Origin: Skeletonema tropicum
Taxonomy: Eukaryota; Bacillariophyta; Thalassiosirophyceae; Thalassiosirales; Thalassiosiraceae
Assembly (NCBI GenBank): GCA_037178625.1
Contig: CM074133.1
Span: 3,348,001-3,412,000, forward strand
DNA length: 64,000 nt
Reading direction: 5' to 3'
The translations under genes were made by a program, and so were the position numbers. Of this stretch, positions 1-12,271 are shown piece by piece. Within the stretch, counting starts at the first letter, position 1. The number at the start of each line of letters is the position of its first letter. The notes beneath the pieces are model-generated. The model did not search any database. It was given only the letters and a program-made list of their open reading frames with translations, and was not told the origin of the DNA.

Positions 1-2089
1 CTCTCTTCGCATGGCGTATCGCAAGCTACACAGCTACCGTCCATACATCCACCGCAACTCGGACCAAGCAGAGACTGTTGACGGAAGGCCTTCACTAGCA
101 GGGCAGGAACAAGACGGCAAGTTTAGTTAGATCAATCTAGCAGGGCCTTCTCTCAAGTTGCGACCATTGCTGTCATGTGTCTTATGGCACATTATTTGCT
201 GCATCTCTCTAGAGATAGAGAGACGGGATGATTGGGAATTGGCATTTTCGTCTCCATAGGTCGTAGGAATGAGTCTTTAGATAATGTGTCTCATGTTTGT
301 CAGATGTAAATATAATAAGTCCAATTCCACTGCTTGCTTGATCTTATGATATCACTCTTGAGATCCACTCACCAAGTGTGTACATCACGCTCAGTTCCAA
401 TAAACATCACTCGATCATATCGTCCTCGTCTCTACTTGCTGCTTTCATTGCATAGCAAAGAGTAAGTATGTATCGAGATTGCAGATAGAGTGTAGAACAG
501 CGGTAGTATTGAAACTTCCCTCCGACAAAAATGACACACATGACTTCGCCAAGCCAACTCTTCTCGATCGACTATCGTATCGACCAGGGCACATAAAAGA
601 ATATCGACTCTCGACTGCAACATGATTATTTGTACCACCAAAAGACGATAGGCGTAACAAAGAACAAATATGATCTCATCAATGATGATGGCATCAATGA
701 TGATGGCAGCCAAGCCGCCTACCCATCCCAATGCCCCTCGCCGCACCACACAACAACATAAACATCTGATGTTAAAGACGAAGAAGACGAAGATGAAATC
801 ATCCCCAACCAAATGAAAATGCTCCAACTATCACAACCTCAGCATCTAATTGGTCCACCGCTCTCAAATCCCTCCACGACCATCCCCTCTCAGCATCTAT
901 ACGAATTATCAATCGACACGGGAGGGTGCTCCCTCTCCACGCGGCACTACTGTAAGGTGCTCAATCTCATTTCACGCTAAAATACTAAAACGCATATCCG
1001 ACTGCAGCACGAGAGAAGGATTTGCAGGGAGGACTAGTTTACATGAATTTTGAATGAACTCGTGAGAGTTTATCCGGAGAGTTTGTGGGCTGGTGGAGAT
1101 ATTGCAGTTGATGATACAAGAATTGATGCAAAGAAGTCAAAGCAAGAAGAAGACCTCGCGCTCAGTTCTGAGCATAATACAGAAGACCTCGCGCTTAGTT
1201 CTGAGCATAATAGAGCATTGTGCATCGTATCGATGAAGACAGAAGTTATGACGACATCTTTCATGGTCTGTCGGATTAATTTGACAAAGATGATGAAGCT
1301 GCAATTCAGACTGCCAAGCATCTTTCTCCATGTAGTGAAGACACGTATGCATCTTTGGCAGTATATAGCAGATATAACGACTGTGACAAGAGAGAAACGA
1401 AAAAATAATACTACAAAGCGCCCTTTGTCTAATCTTGGCATCAAGAGAAGCAAGAGAAAGAAGAATGGAGCATTGGATGGGCAAGTTCTTTCTCCGTGTA
1501 ATGAAGACACAAGCATCTTTTCTAATCTCTGGATTCATTTGACAAAGATGATGATGATCAAGTTCTTTCTCCATGTACTCAAGACACAACCATATTTTCG
1601 AATCTTGGCATCAAGAGAAGAAGGCAGAGAAGAAAGAAAGGGGAAGAATGGAGCATTAACGACCTAGCGAGTACAATGGGAAGCAGCATGAGTTTTGAAA
1701 GCATTGGATTATCCTATTTAAAAAAGAGGGGAGCAAAAGTCCAGTATGAAGACAGTGTGTTTGTCGCATGTGCAGTTCTGCCGTGAAAATCAAGAAGGAG
1801 ATGGACAATATACGAAGGGAATTGCATGCATTTGATCTAGTGATGCTACCTTGCTCATGGAATAAGAAGTACACATGGAACATGAAACGCAGGGTGGATA
1901 GCTCTCATCAAGCAAGCTATCTCTTTCTAATAATAAGAGGTTAAAGGCAGCGTTGTACTGGCGTCCAAACAATTTCATTTATTTGTGTTGATACAATTTG
2001 ATACAATACTCTATCCTTCACTCCACAGATAATTCCTTTCTCACCACTACCTACAAAATTACACTCACCCAGATTCTCCCTGTCTCATA
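1..2089. other. Gene-poor left edge with repeats
   Basis: I support no complete gene here. Positions 1-260 resemble 47930-48120 in pieces (both contain gcaagctaca, then taccgtcca, then a GGGATGATTG stretch), so this may be a dispersed repeat. Around 760-950 the plus strand reads as an acidic then Pro/Ser-rich stretch ending at a GTAAGG donor-like site near 951, which could be one exon of a gene I cannot complete. From 1050 to 1667 an open frame exists, but it is built of imperfect repeats and starts at a non-canonical position, so I do not call it. Confidence 0.4.
1149..1214. repeat. Two tandem copies of a 33 bp unit
   Basis: Two nearly identical 33 bp units start at 1149 and 1182 (each begins gaagacctcgcg and ends near agcataata). 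The period is a multiple of three, so a plus-strand reading frame stays open through it and repeats DLALSSEHN. Confidence 0.75.
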
Positions 2090-3190
2090 TCAATCATACT
2101 GTGAGAAGTTGAGAAGATAGTCTCTTACCCTTGGCTTGATAATATCAAGTATACTTCTCCCATCGGAATGAAAGACATGTCCGCAATCTTCGACCGATTC
2201 GAATACAGTGTTGGGACTTTTAGATGCTAAGCCACCACCACTCAACGATACTTCAAAGAAGCGCATCCCTTCCTCGTAGTTGATGATTCTATCCTTTTCC
2301 GGCCAAACAACAAGACGCTTACTATCCGCATCAACATCTTTTACAGAAGAGAATGGACTATCAGTATTTGCCAATAGATTCAGCAACAGCGCCCTAAAGT
2401 GTCCTGCCGGAACTCCCCTTTTCGACTGACGGTAAACAGATTCCAAGAAGAACTGCGGCACTGGATCCAACTTTTCACGAGTGTAATCATCACGTCCTGT
2501 GGATAGGTCTCTCATTAACATTTCGACGTCGTGCCTACTTTCAAAGCAGCAAAAGTTGTTTGACCCATCCCTTATACCATTGACTAGATCCTTGTCGACA
2601 CAGCAGAGTATGGCTGGTGAGACCAGTACTGCACGTTTGATGATATCTGGTCGGTGGTGCTGGAGGTAGTAGCATGCTGCTCCTCCGAGAGAGATGCCAA
2701 ATGCATTAGTGTTGCGACTACACTTGACCGTGTCGAGGAATTCAGAAGTCGACTCCAACATTCGATTATGTGTGGGTAGTGTGTAGTTGTCGGGATCGAA
2801 ACATAATCGATTGCTGATATCACGACCGTGACCCATCTGCTCTGGACACAGGATGCGCACGTTGGGAGGAATATCCAAACTTGCAACAAAGCCTGACAAG
2901 TCTTCAGAACGTTGAGTGATGCCGTGAAAGAGGAGGATCGTTGGTTGGTTGAGTTTATCTTGATGAAAGCTGTCATTTTCGTCAACGACTGCTTCTCGTT
3001 CGTGATAATACATGGTGTAACCGCATTGAGGTAGATAAACTTCCTTGGCGACCAATCCACTCTTGGTCAAGGCAATGTTTTGTGCAGCTTTCCCGATTGT
3101 GTTGAGTAGAACTCCACCAATCAGAGCTTCTACCCAGCGTTGAGCTCGGGTACAAGCCGGAGTGTATCTCTCAGTTGACACGGAAATCAT
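2090..3190 (-). CDS. Alpha/beta hydrolase, serine hydrolase type
   Basis: Single-exon gene for a 366 aa protein with an ATG start at 3190. Visible alpha/beta-hydrolase landmarks, in order: an oxyanion-hole strand TILLFHGITQ, the nucleophile elbow GISLGG with its Ser, a probable acid in WPEKDRI, and a probable catalytic His in DCGHVFH near the C-terminus. Order and spacing fit the serine hydrolase families that include monoacylglycerol-lipase-like and S33 peptidase-like enzymes; the substrate cannot be told from sequence. No signal peptide is obvious. It is divergently arranged with the HMG-box gene at 3857, so the 3191-3856 interval probably carries both promoters. The fold is well supported, the exact reaction is not. 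Confidence 0.85.
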   Translation of the reverse strand: MISVSTERYTPACTRAQRWVEALIGGVLLNTIGKAAQNIALTKSGLVAKEVYLPQCGYTMYYHEREAVVDENDSFHQDKLNQPTILLFHGITQRSEDLSGFVASLDIPPNVRILCPEQMGHGRDISNRLCFDPDNYTLPTHNRMLESTSEFLDTVKCSRNTNAFGISLGGAACYYLQHHRPDIIKRAVLVSPAILCCVDKDLVNGIRDGSNNFCCFESRHDVEMLMRDLSTGRDDYTREKLDPVPQFFLESVYRQSKRGVPAGHFRALLLNLLANTDSPFSSVKDVDADSKRLVVWPEKDRIINYEEGMRFFEVSLSGGGLASKSPNTVFESVEDCGHVFHSDGRSILDIIKPRVRDYLLNFSQYD

Positions 3191-3856
3191 GATGATATGA
3201 ATGCATTATGGCTTTGATGTTCATTTTTATGAAGATGACGAGACGCTGGAATGATGGTAAGTAGGGCTTTACTTTATATTGGCACGATCGTTCCAGGCAG
3301 GACAGGAACAGAAAAGAACACTAATGTCTGGCGTGGTCTTGCTTGTAGCAGGGCCTGTCCATGTATGTGTGTAGGCGTAGCACTGGAGATTCGAGTGCAC
3401 GACTTCACACTGTCACGATCGGTTTACTGGAACCGTTAGCAGCGTTTGAGCTCATGCTTCCGACCCGACCCAAGATATTGCCCTTGATTGCATTGGATTG
3501 ATGGAGCTTCTGGTTCTTTATGTCACAAGAAGAGAACCAGGGAGAGCGGGAGAGAGAAGCAACATCAGCTATAAGTGCGAGTCAAAAGTGCATTCCAACA
3601 TCATTTTCCAATGCTAGCGGATCGATTGGGGAAGCAACTATCTGGAAGATTCCAAATTCCTTTTGGTTACACACCTCTGTAGGATTTCAATGTAGGAACT
3701 GTTTCAAATTTTTGGCTCGTCGGTGGTTTGACATTTCAGTGTTGCTGTGTGGAAAAGCACGGTGAAGACAGCGGTGTCATTTTTCATAATTTTCCTCAGC
3801 AAAAAATCTCACAACTTTTACAACAAAGCCCTACTACAACGAACATTACATAGAAC
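3191..3856. promoter_or_regulatory. Shared intergenic region of divergent genes
   Basis: This 666 bp interval lies between the start codon of the minus-strand hydrolase and that of the plus-strand HMG-box gene and must hold both promoters. I see no convincing TATA box. An open frame at 3520-3765 has no recognisable product, and I treat it as chance. Confidence 0.5.
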
Positions 3857-4512
3857 ATGCCTCCCAAGAAGAAGACCGACGCTGCTGATAAGGCTGAAAA
3901 GCCCAAGAAGGCTAAGGTAGGTATTTTTTCATACATCATGCTAAATGCCGTTCACTGAGAGAGTGGCCGAGCCGACGTTCCCTGCCGGGATGCTCTTGCG
4001 ATATGCATATCATACTTATCACTTAGGAAATTAGGTAAATGTTGCATTATCGCTACCTAGACATCATTGAACCAACAATTGGAGTCTTCATACGCCGAGG
4101 GCAGCTCTTTCGATATGCATTTTGATAGAAGGAAGCGATGTTCGTGTGGGTGAATTAAGTGCACGCTCAACAATGACATGTCTCTAACTTTCGTCCGCGC
4201 CAACGCTGCTTCCCTGCAACACACTCACGATTCAACTCAATGCCCATTTATATGCCCATTTATATGCCCATTCGACTGTCTACCACGCACACGTGCACAT
4301 GATTGCTACACAAATAATAGGCCACGAAAGCCAAAGCAAAGGGAGCCAAAGCCAAAAAGCCCCTCACTGGCTACATGCTCTTCGCCAAGGAGATGCGCCC
4401 AACAATCAAAGAAGAAAATCCTGAAATGTCGTTCGGTGAGCTCGGAAAGGAGTTGGGAGCAAGGTGGCGTGCTCTTTCGGATGAGGAGAAGGCCGAATAC
4501 AAGAAGGATTGA
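3857..4512 (+). CDS. HMG-box protein, two exons
   Basis: Exon 1 is 3857-3916: ATG and 20 codons, very Lys/Ala-rich (MPPKKKTDAADKAEKPKKAK). A GTAGGT donor starts at 3917 and the intron (404 bp, phase 0) ends with AG at 4319-4320. Exon 2 is 4321-4512 and ends in TGA. The 83 aa product has a basic tail followed by one HMG box: KKPLTGYMLFAKEMRP, then ENPEMSFGELGKELGARWRAL, then DEEKAEYKKD. The aromatic and Trp positions match box domains of HMGB/NHP6-type proteins, which bend DNA in chromatin without sequence specificity. The length equals that of single-box NHP6-like proteins. Exon 1 is too short to be found as an ordinary open frame. The intron has no other visible content. Confidence 0.88.
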
Positions 4513-4750
4513 AATTGAATTGATTGAACGTGATAGATGTTGATTCATTAGGGAGGAGGAATGGTTCGAAGTCTTCGTCTTTCTTCTTTCCTGGTGAATC
4601 ATCGAGACATTTGCATATCGTTGTAGAGGAATGACTATTATTCATAAAAGAGTAGAGACGTTAGATATTATGTCTAGAGAGAGAGAAATCATGTGGGAGA
4701 GTGCAATCATAAGACATATTATTTAAGCTTCATCATAAAATCATGCTCTC

Positions 4751-7700
4751 TCAGTGTAGATGGTATAAAGAAAGTAGACAGATGAGAATTCCTCCGAGAC
4801 GGTAAGATTGCCATCCTCCACCCCCAGACGAGTGGCCCTCAGAATACTTCACATACCACGGCAAATCTGCACCCCGCTGAGTTGGTTCGATAGTTTCTAA
4901 AGGAGCGGAAGAAGGCTCATTAGACTCTTCATCTGCCTCGGTGGTAGGCTCTTCTATTGTTTTTGCCTCGCAGCAAGCTGCAGATAATTCATTCTGTGCT
5001 GATGTGCATATAGCATCTCCGGCAAAGACTGACTGCTTTAGAAAGGACTGAATCATGACACAAGTGGATTCCCTTCCATTATACAATACGATGCCAGTGT
5101 CGATTACGATTTCGCCACGCCGACATAAGCTACAAGGAGTATCGGTAGCAGTAGGATAGTTGCTCTCTCCCCCATCAACTACTGAGTCAGCACCCGTCTG
5201 CGTTTGTGGAGAGCAGTCAATCCTACGGTAAACGCTCCTGCCCTTCCCGCAATTGTTCAAAGATGCACTGGTTCCACAATAGTTATTTCCTCGACACATT
5301 TCGTTTATGCCAATAGAATCTTGACAGTACGGAATCTTGAATGGAACGGTAATGTCTCGTGAAGGACACTCTTCGATTGATACTACCTCGTTGCAAAAAG
5401 TGGGACAGAGAGGCTGAGCTTCGGATTCAGTCGCCTTAGATGGAGGTCCCGAAGAAGGTGCCATTGATTGCAATTTGGATGGTGTGAGTTGATGGAAAGC
5501 AACTGAGAATACGGTTGGTTGAAGAGTTTGGGGCACTTTGATTTTTGTTGGTTTGATTGTTGCCATGATTGGAACGGCAGTGGATGGCACCATGATGCTC
5601 GGAGAGGCAGTTTTTTGCATGGCAGGGATAGGAGCTGCTGTTTGAGATTGAGAATGTACTTCTGAAAGCTTGACCATTGTTTTGAAAAAGTTTGCAACGA
5701 ACTTCTCCCTTGTATGTGATGATTCTCTGCTGATAGCATTTGTATCAAGCACTGAAGAATCAGCTACAACATGAAGAAAATTCATGTCAACCATCCCACC
5801 ATTCACAAATTTGTGTAGCTCGTCGATGAACGTCACTCCATTATCTTCACGTCGTTGCATATGTAACACCCAGTGCGTCATTGCTGCCATCCATCTCAGC
5901 AAGGAACCTTCTCTACTACGGTGATTGCAAAGAGACTGAACCGAGCTGCAAAAGTTCAGACCAGAAAATTTACCAGAAGCAGGACCCTCTGCTCCAATAT
6001 ATTTATTCAAGAAGCCGAGAGTGCAAGCACAGCCGACCCCACCTTGTTTGCATTCTATTCCTTCCACATCAGATGACGGGGGGCACATGACCCGTAGCTG
6101 TTGAGTCTCAAAAGTTGTGTCGAAAGCATCAAGTCCACATGCCAAGAGATCAGGCGTACATCTTTCGTGTACGATCGTATCCGTCATCATTTTTGCAATA
6201 AAGAGAGCTAAATTGGCGATTCCAAACTCCACCTCAAGATTTATTAATTCGTCGACAGATTGCTCCCCTCCTAGATAAAAATAGTTGTCATTCATCCCTG
6301 CATTTGAATAGAATAATAATGCCGAATGAAAGCCTTCATACGTGTACAAGCTGGATGTGATGGGTGCTCCACCATTGGTTATAAGAACAAAAATTTCGCT
6401 TCGCAGTGTAGACTCAATGCTCTCAATAATATGTTGAACTCGTTCTATATTCTCACTTGGTGATTTTGGAATCGGATCTCTCGAAATGGGAGGAAAGAAG
6501 ACAGTCTTTTTACTCTGGGTGGGATGGAAAGTTGGAGACAGAGTTTGTTCCAATGGATTCGATGGGCTTGGACTAGCCAATGATGGAGTCGTTGGTCTTG
6601 GACTAGCAGTATCACTAATTGCCGATTCATTCTCGCAGTATGTACTAAGCACGAAGCACTGAAGTCCATGAAAGCAGTACCCACCCGGGCACTCATACAG
6701 AGGCCGACCACAATTTTTATATGCCTCATTGCGCGTGTGTCCGCACCATCGGTTTGTAAGCGTTGTTTCGAAGCTATCAGGATTGCTGCTTTCAGATCCT
6801 GGACGTGATGTAGGTGATTCACTAACATTGGGTATTGTCGGTGAGGAAGTCAGAGGGACTGCCGCCTGAGGCTGTGGTGTTAATATTTTGACTGGGGAGG
6901 AAGATGGAAATGACGTAGGACTACCCGTTTGTATTCGTGTTGGGTGTTGTGTTGGTAGAGGCGACGGTGGAGCAAACTCCAGTATGTTACATGTTCCAAC
7001 CCAGCAATACTCACCAGTTGGGCACTCCTGCTGAAGGCCGCTTGGACAATGCGATTCAACCGAACAGCGACTTTGCGCATCTTGGAACGAAAATCCACAA
7101 AAGCTTGTGTTCATCGGATCGTCATACATGACTGGTTTTCCTGTCGGCTTCATCGTTGGTGGACCATCCAGCTTTTCTTTCATGTTACATTCAGTATCAG
7201 CGAAACAAGATTGGCCGACAGGACATTCACTACCATCTCCACACCATTGCATTTCGCATGTATTCGCTTGCGCCCAATCCTCGCCGCAGAAATTGAAATA
7301 TTCTCTTGCATCACTTGCCAACGGCGAAGGCGTTGGTTTCATTGTTGGCGCTTGAGTAACTCCGTAGCCTGGTCGTATTCTAGCATCACATGCAGTGTTT
7401 TTATAGCAAAGTTGACCATAATCGCAGTTTGTAGCCGTTCCATCGGGGCATGGCTGCGTATTGCACATTTTGTTGATGTCCTCCAGTAGCACTCCACAAA
7501 AGAAATGATCCGTCGGCTGAATTGCATTCATCTCCACATATTAGTCACATTCATTAATAAAATATTTCGCAGTATCAAAGAGTATAAACAGATAGCACTT
7601 ACATCATCCGATGGGTAACTCAACCCCATCCCTTCCGCCAACTCCTGTTGTGTCGGTCGATTCATGAACCCACCCAACTCAACGGGGGTAAAATCCCTCA

Positions 7701-8617
7701 CATCACAACCTGTCAATCCATGCCAGCAGCTTTCGGGAAATTCACAATCTGCTGCACCATTTGGACAATGTGTTTCTAATGAGCATTTATTGATTGCTTG
7801 GAGGTATTCGCTGTTGAATATATTATGGGAGTAAGAAAGATTGAGTATTAGAAAGTTCATTGCGAATGTGATCTAAAGAGCAACACAGCAACACAGATAT
7901 TATAACGATTGCAGCAGAAAAAACTCACTATCCACAAAATTGATGATTCGAAGGATGATCCACCATCAACCCAACCGACGGGGCAGCAGTCGGATCTGTC
8001 GGTTTAAAGCTCGGACCAATCGTCGGCTGCGGACCAGTTGGCCTATCTGTCGTCTTTTGACACATTGTATCCCCGAAACAACTCTGACCAGGTGGGCAAA
8101 CGTCATCCTCTCCATCAGGACACCATACTCCGCATGAATTCGATGCATCTGACCAATCTTTCCCACAAAAGAAGGATAATTTCGCTTTATTTTCACTACT
8201 TAGTGGACTGATTTTGGGCGGTAATACATTTGTAGGTTTCGGTGTAGGATCTCTGATAACACATGGAGTATTGAAGTAGCAGAGCATACCGGCAGGACAT
8301 TCATCAATTGAACCGGAAGGACAGGGGTGTTTGCAGGATGTTGAGGCGTCTTGGAATCCGACTCCACAAAAGTTGTGATTATTATTATTTGAGGGAAGTA
8401 TTCGTTCTTTGTTTTGCTTGACGGTGAAACTTTTTGTTGCGTGATCCTCATTATTATCAGCGTTGATGATCGTACCTTCGACACCAATTATTGTAACAAC
8501 TCCGAAACTATTCGACGAGAGAAGACTCAATACCATAAATAATGATATCAGCCCAGCCCATCGTCTGTATCGAATATTATTATTTGTGATCGTCATCTTG
8601 TAGCACCGCCGCAGCAT
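4751..8617 (-). CDS. Secreted GH19-like protein with seven Cys modules
   Basis: Three exons on the minus strand: 8617-7929, 7810-7603 and 7531-4751, with introns GTGAGT...CAG and GTAAGT...GAG; phases match and give about 1225 aa. After a signal peptide (WAGLISLFMVLSLLSSN) come seven modules of the form FCG-x(8-10)-C...CP-G...C-P-G-x2-C-x5-C; module three is completed only by splicing (FCGYEYLQAINKC). PT-rich linkers separate them. Residues about 650-915 resemble the GH19 chitinase-like domain of diatom proteins (SLYTYEGFHSALLFYS, ANLALFIAKMMTDTI, then LLRWMAAMTHWV). The position where a catalytic Glu is expected reads TDT, so activity is doubtful. Cys-rich C-terminal modules and a hydrophobic tail (GGILICLLSLYHLH) suggest GPI anchoring. 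Likely a cell-wall or chitin-associated protein. A later start at 8596 is possible. Confidence 0.75.
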
Positions 8618-9553
8618 TGCTTCCACAAAGCACAAAGATACGATGAATTCTTGAAGTAGCCTACTACTTATCGAACAACTATAGATAAAGCGTCGTCAGC
8701 AAGAGCAACACCCTCATGTGTTTTGTTGCTGGCTGCATCACCATCATCCATACTGGCTACTCCTACTAGATAAATCTATGCAATAATCATGACACAGTGT
8801 GGGGCTATTCTAGCTAGGTTATTTCTGTGCTACGGTAACATCACTGGTCACTGGTATGGTATTAAAAGAATTCCGCAGAGTGCGAAGTTCAATCAGTAGC
8901 CCGACTTTATTGAGATAAGTATCTTTGCACCTGTGACAACCTGAGACCGAAACCGGAAGACTATGTCTACCAAGAGACCTGTACTGTAATGAGCTTTGCT
9001 ACAGAGTCGACCGAGTTGAAATATTGCACAACATCAGCATCTACACCTTCCTTCCTATTCTTAAAAGTGTGCGAATTATTTATTCATGTATCTCTACTTT
9101 CCAATATCCACGGTCTATCACTTCAATCTTTGAACTTAAACGGTTACAACATGGGCATTTCATTTCCAAACTTCACACTTCTCAGATCCTGGGAATTCAT
9201 CAATTTTCAACGCGGGGCCTCGAACGACTCACTCTTGGCCTCGTTCGATTCGATTTTTAAATCTCCATTTACTGGCCAACAAGTGTACACGCACATACGC
9301 CAATCTAATGTCCACCATTCAGACGACCATATCTCCAAAAGTACGAAAGCCACAACAGCGGACGAATATGTGGCTTAATCGCAAGAGGATGTAGAATATG
9401 ATTCCGGTGCTATTTATGTGCTGACTAGTTCATTCGAGTGAGAAAAGATGAATTCCCGGGATCTGAGAAGTGTAGAACTTCATGTACATACTACTTATTG
9501 CGCGCAAGCATGTCACTATTGAGATATACATCCATATTGGGATGTTCAGATAT
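8618..9553. other. Intergenic region with a dispersed repeat
   Basis: This is upstream of the GH19-like gene and downstream of the broken MYND/SEL1 gene at 9554. It holds one copy (8795-8847) of a repeat around ggttatttctgtgctacgg, seen again at 13756-13821, 27151-27180 and, inverted, 62486-62508. The open frame at 8989-9378 has no recognisable domain, and I do not call it. Confidence 0.5.
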
Positions 9554-10584
9554 TCAACTAAGCAAGCCTTTCCTCCGGAATTCTTCAGCTTCCCTCCGGA
9601 ATTCTTCGGCTTCCTTCCTCTGTGGACTCTTGGTTTCATCTACAGCTGCCTGGTGTGCACGGAGAGTAGAAGTAAGTACCTCTTTTTCGACTAATCCTCC
9701 CTTGAATGCATCCATCAGTTCTTTGATTGAATCATCTTCCCCTTGTGTGGCAGCAATGATCCAATGTTTTATCGCTCTCTCAGAATTTTGGTTATTCCAT
9801 TCGTGAGCTCCCAGATTGTATCTAGCTTTGGGATGACCGCCAATAACAGCCTCTTCCAGATGGTAAATTTCCTTCGATGTATTCATCTCAACGCCTTTAC
9901 CATCATGATACATAATTGACAGTTGATATGCGCGTCTACATCTCCCAAATTGACAGCCTTTTTCCAATACTCGAATGCTCTCCTAAAATTCCCCTCATCG
10001 TATTCATCTGCTCCTTGGTGGCACAGCGCAACTGGATCATTCGCTTCTATTCTTTTCATTATGGCTTTAACGCGCTCTTCCTTTGTTTTGAACATGGCTT
10101 TTCGGCAAAACGGACAGGATGGATTCAATGACGCTTTCACCTCTCTGATCATATTGGTATAACAGCACCCGTTACAAATCATTGTACAGCAGCACGCCTG
10201 CAGAGTAGATTTCCCTAACTCAAGCGGCAGAGGTAAACAGCAGATTGGGCAGTCCCCGAGATGAGTACTCTCTGGTTGTTTAAATAATAATTCCTCACGT
10301 AATTCGGCCGCTCGCTTCTTACGCTTACAGTCTTCTTCGTGGTGTGCTTTGTGCTCCTTTTGACATTTACTGCTGCAGTGTTTTACGAGATCGCAATCAT
10401 CACATTTTTTCAATTTAATTTCATCAATCTCTTCGATGCCACACGAGGCACAGCAGGATTGATCTGCAGTTGTAGTAGAATTGCCTTTGTCAGGTGCGCT
10501 CTCGAAATAATATACCAACGCAATAATTAGACAGGGACAAACGATCCAAAAATCAATGCCGATGAAGAAAGAAGGAATGTCCAT
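9554..10584 (-). pseudogene. Membrane-anchored MYND/RING-like/SEL1 gene, frame broken
   Basis: ATG at 10584. The N-terminus MDIPSFFIGIDFW then IVCPCLIIALVYYF is a clear transmembrane or signal anchor, absent from most relatives here. Next come a MYND zinc finger (CASCG...KKCDDC...HCSSKCQKEH), a RING-like Cys cluster (CPICC...CCCTMICNGC...CPFCR) and SEL1 repeats. The frame breaks after GDVDAH near 9945: one T appears to be missing, and the next frame continues YQLSIMYHDGKGVE to a stop at 9554. The C-terminus carries a 21 bp tandem duplication (EEFRREAEEFRR, about 9568-9612). The closest relative is the gene at 29748, which has the same anchor. It could be a dead gene, an assembly error, or a -1 frameshift gene. 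Confidence 0.75.
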
Positions 10585-10716
10585 TGTTTCCTCCGTCGGT
10601 AGCCTTGCAGTACAGTACTAATTCAGCCGTCTATCTGCAGGCCGCCAGCGGATTTGAAAATGATTGTGTATCGTGTCATGACATTACTTATTTTTTCTCT
10701 ATGTCATTGGTTGCTC

Positions 10717-12215
10717 GTTGCTAGTCGGCGCGTCATTCGTCGCATGCGACGATGCGGCGTCGCACGGATAGAAAAGCCGATATCGAACACAAAAAGCGTC
10801 ATTTTGGACAGAAACAGGTATTTTTCACCCCAACAACCAGCCAAATCTTGTTGCGTCGCAGAAAATCTGGCATTACTACGCCAATATTGGCCAATAATAT
10901 GCCGATGCTTTAAGCTGAAAGACTAATAACTTTCTATTTATATCGTTTGGAATGCATCTTCAGCGTTTGGTGGTGGTGCTCCGTTCAATTGCGTCGATAT
11001 TTGCTGTAATCACGCACAAACACTAAAAAAATCTTGAAAAAGTGCATCTGACATGACAAATCCGATGGCAAACCATAGCATTATCTTTCCCTTACACCCT
11101 CCACAACACTAAGAAGACTCTCCCTTACCCAATTTTTCACGCTGATTCCAATTATGTAAGCTGCAGCGTCCAATTCAAAGTAGTTTTGATGATAATTGCG
11201 GGTGACGCACATACACATGAATGTCTGCACATATCGGGCATGTCATGAAATGCTCATGTTTATGTAACTTAGACAACATGATAGTAGTATATCATTAATA
11301 ACTCCTTCTATATTCTATGATACTTGTTCAGTTTACTCGGATTTATTATTTACACGCAACATCTACGCCATCATGGAGTTTTATATCGATCATTCGGCCT
11401 CCCATTTCATGAGACTTTGTAGGAAAGCCACTGATAACAGTTATAACGTTTGTCCCCAACCACAGCAAAAGGCGCACAATAGATGGCTGATGATTTAATG
11501 AGGTGAAAGGTCCCAATTGTACATGGAGAAGACGTTAATATCATGCCACAACACTTGTGTAGGCGACTGCTGGTGGGCCGGCTTCTCATAACCCACAATC
11601 ATTAGTATTCCAGGAAACCGAGAGTTGTAGTAGTCACTGTGGTAATATGAAGCAGTCCAGCTTGACAACTTTGATTATCATATAGTAGACAAGACCTCTA
11701 TGATCCATGGTGTGGTTTCAACATGTTTTGTGTCAGATATATACCACTATTGACTGAGATAAATTGTGGAAATCTTTCTTAATCGACGACATAGATTTGA
11801 TATGTTGGATAGGCATTGCATGAGACCCACACCCGGTTAATTAGCGCATATTCCGTCCATATATATAATATTGGTCGCCAATACAAACTTTTTTGCCGTT
11901 TAATGGACCGAAACGACGCCTTGGTGCTATTGGCTACATGTGCTCTGGGCGGAAGGGGGTGAAAATCACCACCGCTATTGTGGCGGTCAAACGTTTCTTT
12001 TTGCTGAATATGGCGAGCCGCCGATTGAACCATTGAATTCAGCGTCAAAAAATGGTCTAGTAACTACATTAGTACTTTGGAATGTCGACATTTAATTGTG
12101 TAATGAGGGTAGTAGGGTGGGAGGCCTCATGGTGCACAGCTCTTTTTTGCGTCGCAAAGAGTGATTTTGGATTTGCGACGTATGGCGCCTTTGCGACGAA
12201 TGGCGCGCCGACTAG
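10717..12215. mobile_element. 1.5 kb element with terminal inverted repeats
   Basis: The left end (10721-10744) begins CTAGTCGGCGCG and continues to CATTCGTCGCA; its reverse complement, with one mismatch, closes the element at 12191-12215. An 8 bp direct repeat, ggttgctc, lies at 10709-10716 and 12215-12222, resembling the 8 bp target duplication of hAT-like or Mutator-like elements, although on the left a few bases separate it from the inverted repeat. No transposase is readable inside, so this is probably non-autonomous. Boundaries are uncertain by several bases. Confidence 0.55.
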
Positions 12216-12219
12216 GTTG

Positions 12220-12271
12220 CTCATGCTTGATGCTTGATGATACAGCGCGCTAAAAATGAGATGGCTATCTT
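12220..12271. repeat. Inverted copy of the 29.6 kb upstream motif
   Basis: Positions 12245-12271 are the reverse complement of 29603-29629 (core gcgcgctaaaaatgagatgg), and similarity continues through the neighbouring cttgatgatac stretch. The same CATCTCATTTYTAGCGCG core recurs upstream of several MYND/SEL1 genes (32215, 34090, 41663, 44597, 46280). Confidence 0.65.

Noticed and set aside
1050..1667. Open frame of about 205 codons, plus strand
   Set aside because: It consists of imperfect repeats, lacks a good ATG at its start, and shows no domain. An antisense frame of similar length covers the same DNA.
8989..9378. Open frame of 129 codons, plus strand
   Set aside because: No domain, no homologous copy in the window, and it ends near a repeat; looks like chance.
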